In this document: positions 5,430 through 5,943 of the stretch, piece by piece | Layout of the letters: every line of letters begins with the position of its first letter | How positions within the stretch are numbered: the stretch's first letter is position 1 | NCBI GenBank assembly: GCA_013824055.1 | Contig: PNNE01000354.1 | Coordinates: 1 to 5,943, forward strand | Origin: Rhodobacter sp. | GTDB taxonomy: Bacteria > Pseudomonadota > Alphaproteobacteria > Rhodobacterales > Rhodobacteraceae | DNA length: 5,943 nucleotides | Direction: 5' to 3' | The notes under the pieces: model-generated | The model's database searches: none | What the model was told of the DNA's origin: nothing | Seen by the model: the letters and a program-made list of their open reading frames with translations, nothing else | Made by a program: the position numbers and the translations under genes

Positions 5430-5943
5430 ATGTCCGATACTGTCGCAAAGCTTGAGCTGAACGGGACCACCTACGACCTTCCCGTCCACAAACCCACTCT
5501 CGGCCCCGATGTGCTGGACATCCGCAAGCTGTACGGCGAGGCGGACGTGTTCACCTATGACCCGGGCTTCACCTCGACAGCCGCCTGCGAAAGCGCCATC
5601 ACCTATATCGACGGCGACAAGGGCGAGCTCTTGTATCGCGGCTATCCCATTGAACAGCTGGCAGAAAAGTCGACCCACCTCGAGGTGTGCTATCTGCTGC
5701 TGTACGGTGAACTGCCGAATGCGGCCCAGCTGGCCGACTTCACCAACCGGGTGACCAAGCACACGATGGTGCATGAACAGATGCACTACTTCTTCCGCGG
5801 TTTCCGCCGCGACGCGCATCCGATGGCGACGATGGTGGGCGTGGTCGGCGCGATGGCGGCCTTCTATCACGACAGCACCGACATCAACGACCCCTGGCAG
5901 CGTGAGGTTGCGGCGATCCGCATGATCGCCAAGCTGCCGACCA
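5430..5943 (+). CDS. gltA: Citrate synthase (type II), 3'-truncated by the window edge
   Basis: Citrate synthase condenses acetyl-CoA with oxaloacetate to open the TCA cycle. The frame from ATG 5430 stays open to the right edge and gives 171 residues beginning MSDTVAKLELNG. It aligns closely with the N-terminal 40 percent of E. coli GltA: YIDGDKGELLYRGYPIEQLA (59-78), LEVCYLLLYGELP (84-96), HTMVHEQ (111-117), FRRDAHPMA (125-133), AAFYHDS (143-149) and AAIRMIAKLPT (161-171). The catalytic histidines and aspartate lie beyond the window. Residues matching those lining the E. coli NADH allosteric site (His111, Thr112, Tyr146, Arg164, Lys168 here) are present, pointing to the hexameric, NADH-sensitive Gram-negative type; Lys110 replaces E. 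coli Arg109. The gene follows gltX in the same direction after 93 bases. Whether it is co-transcribed or has its own promoter is open. Confidence 0.96.
   Translation, partial: MSDTVAKLELNGTTYDLPVHKPTLGPDVLDIRKLYGEADVFTYDPGFTSTAACESAITYIDGDKGELLYRGYPIEQLAEKSTHLEVCYLLLYGELPNAAQLADFTNRVTKHTMVHEQMHYFFRGFRRDAHPMATMVGVVGAMAAFYHDSTDINDPWQREVAAIRMIAKLPT

Noticed and set aside
5331..5870. 179-residue minus-strand frame opposite gltX end and gltA start
   Set aside because: It is antisense to gltA, which is unmistakable by homology. It is a shadow frame.

Overview
The window is a contiguous stretch of GC-rich (about two-thirds G+C by eye) alphaproteobacterial chromosome. The proteins and their order, moeA - lexA - comEC (reverse) - gltX - gltA, match what I recall of Rhodobacterales (Rhodobacter/Paracoccus-type bacteria). 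The LexA operator seen here, GAAC-N7-GAAC, is the alphaproteobacterial SOS-box type, unlike the CTGT-N8-ACAG box of gammaproteobacteria, and supports this placement independently. Genus and species cannot be fixed from the sequence alone.

Layout. Bases 1-1017 are the 3' four-fifths or so of moeA (molybdenum cofactor synthesis), cut by the left edge. A 58-base gap (1018-1075) holds the lexA control region: a consensus TTGACA -35 element overlapping the moeA stop codon, a perfect LexA box inside the promoter, and a Shine-Dalgarno sequence before a GTG start. lexA (1076-1762) is complete, with cleavage site and catalytic Ser/Lys intact. It runs into the convergent comEC gene (1756-3888, minus strand), and the two coding ends overlap by 7 bases. 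A 44-base gap separates comEC from the divergent gltX (3933-5336). A 93-base gap with small hairpins and a weak promoter-like element precedes gltA (5430 to the right edge), whose first 171 residues are visible.

How the genes work together. This is a cluster of mostly housekeeping genes with unrelated jobs: Moco insertion, SOS repression, DNA uptake, tRNA charging and citrate synthase. The plausible functional link is lexA-comEC, since ComEC imports single-stranded DNA and LexA responds to single-stranded DNA through RecA. In Rhodobacter capsulatus ComEC is needed to receive gene transfer agent DNA. That link is an inference from adjacency, not shown by the sequence.

There is no stretch over 300 bases without a gene. 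I see no tRNA, rRNA, CRISPR array, insertion sequence, prophage or attachment site, and no evidence of a novel system. The points worth a second look are the compact SOS-regulated lexA promoter, the lexA/comEC overlap, the ComEC C-terminus without a metallo-beta-lactamase metal motif, and an AT-richer patch with a promoter-like motif in the 3' third of gltX.
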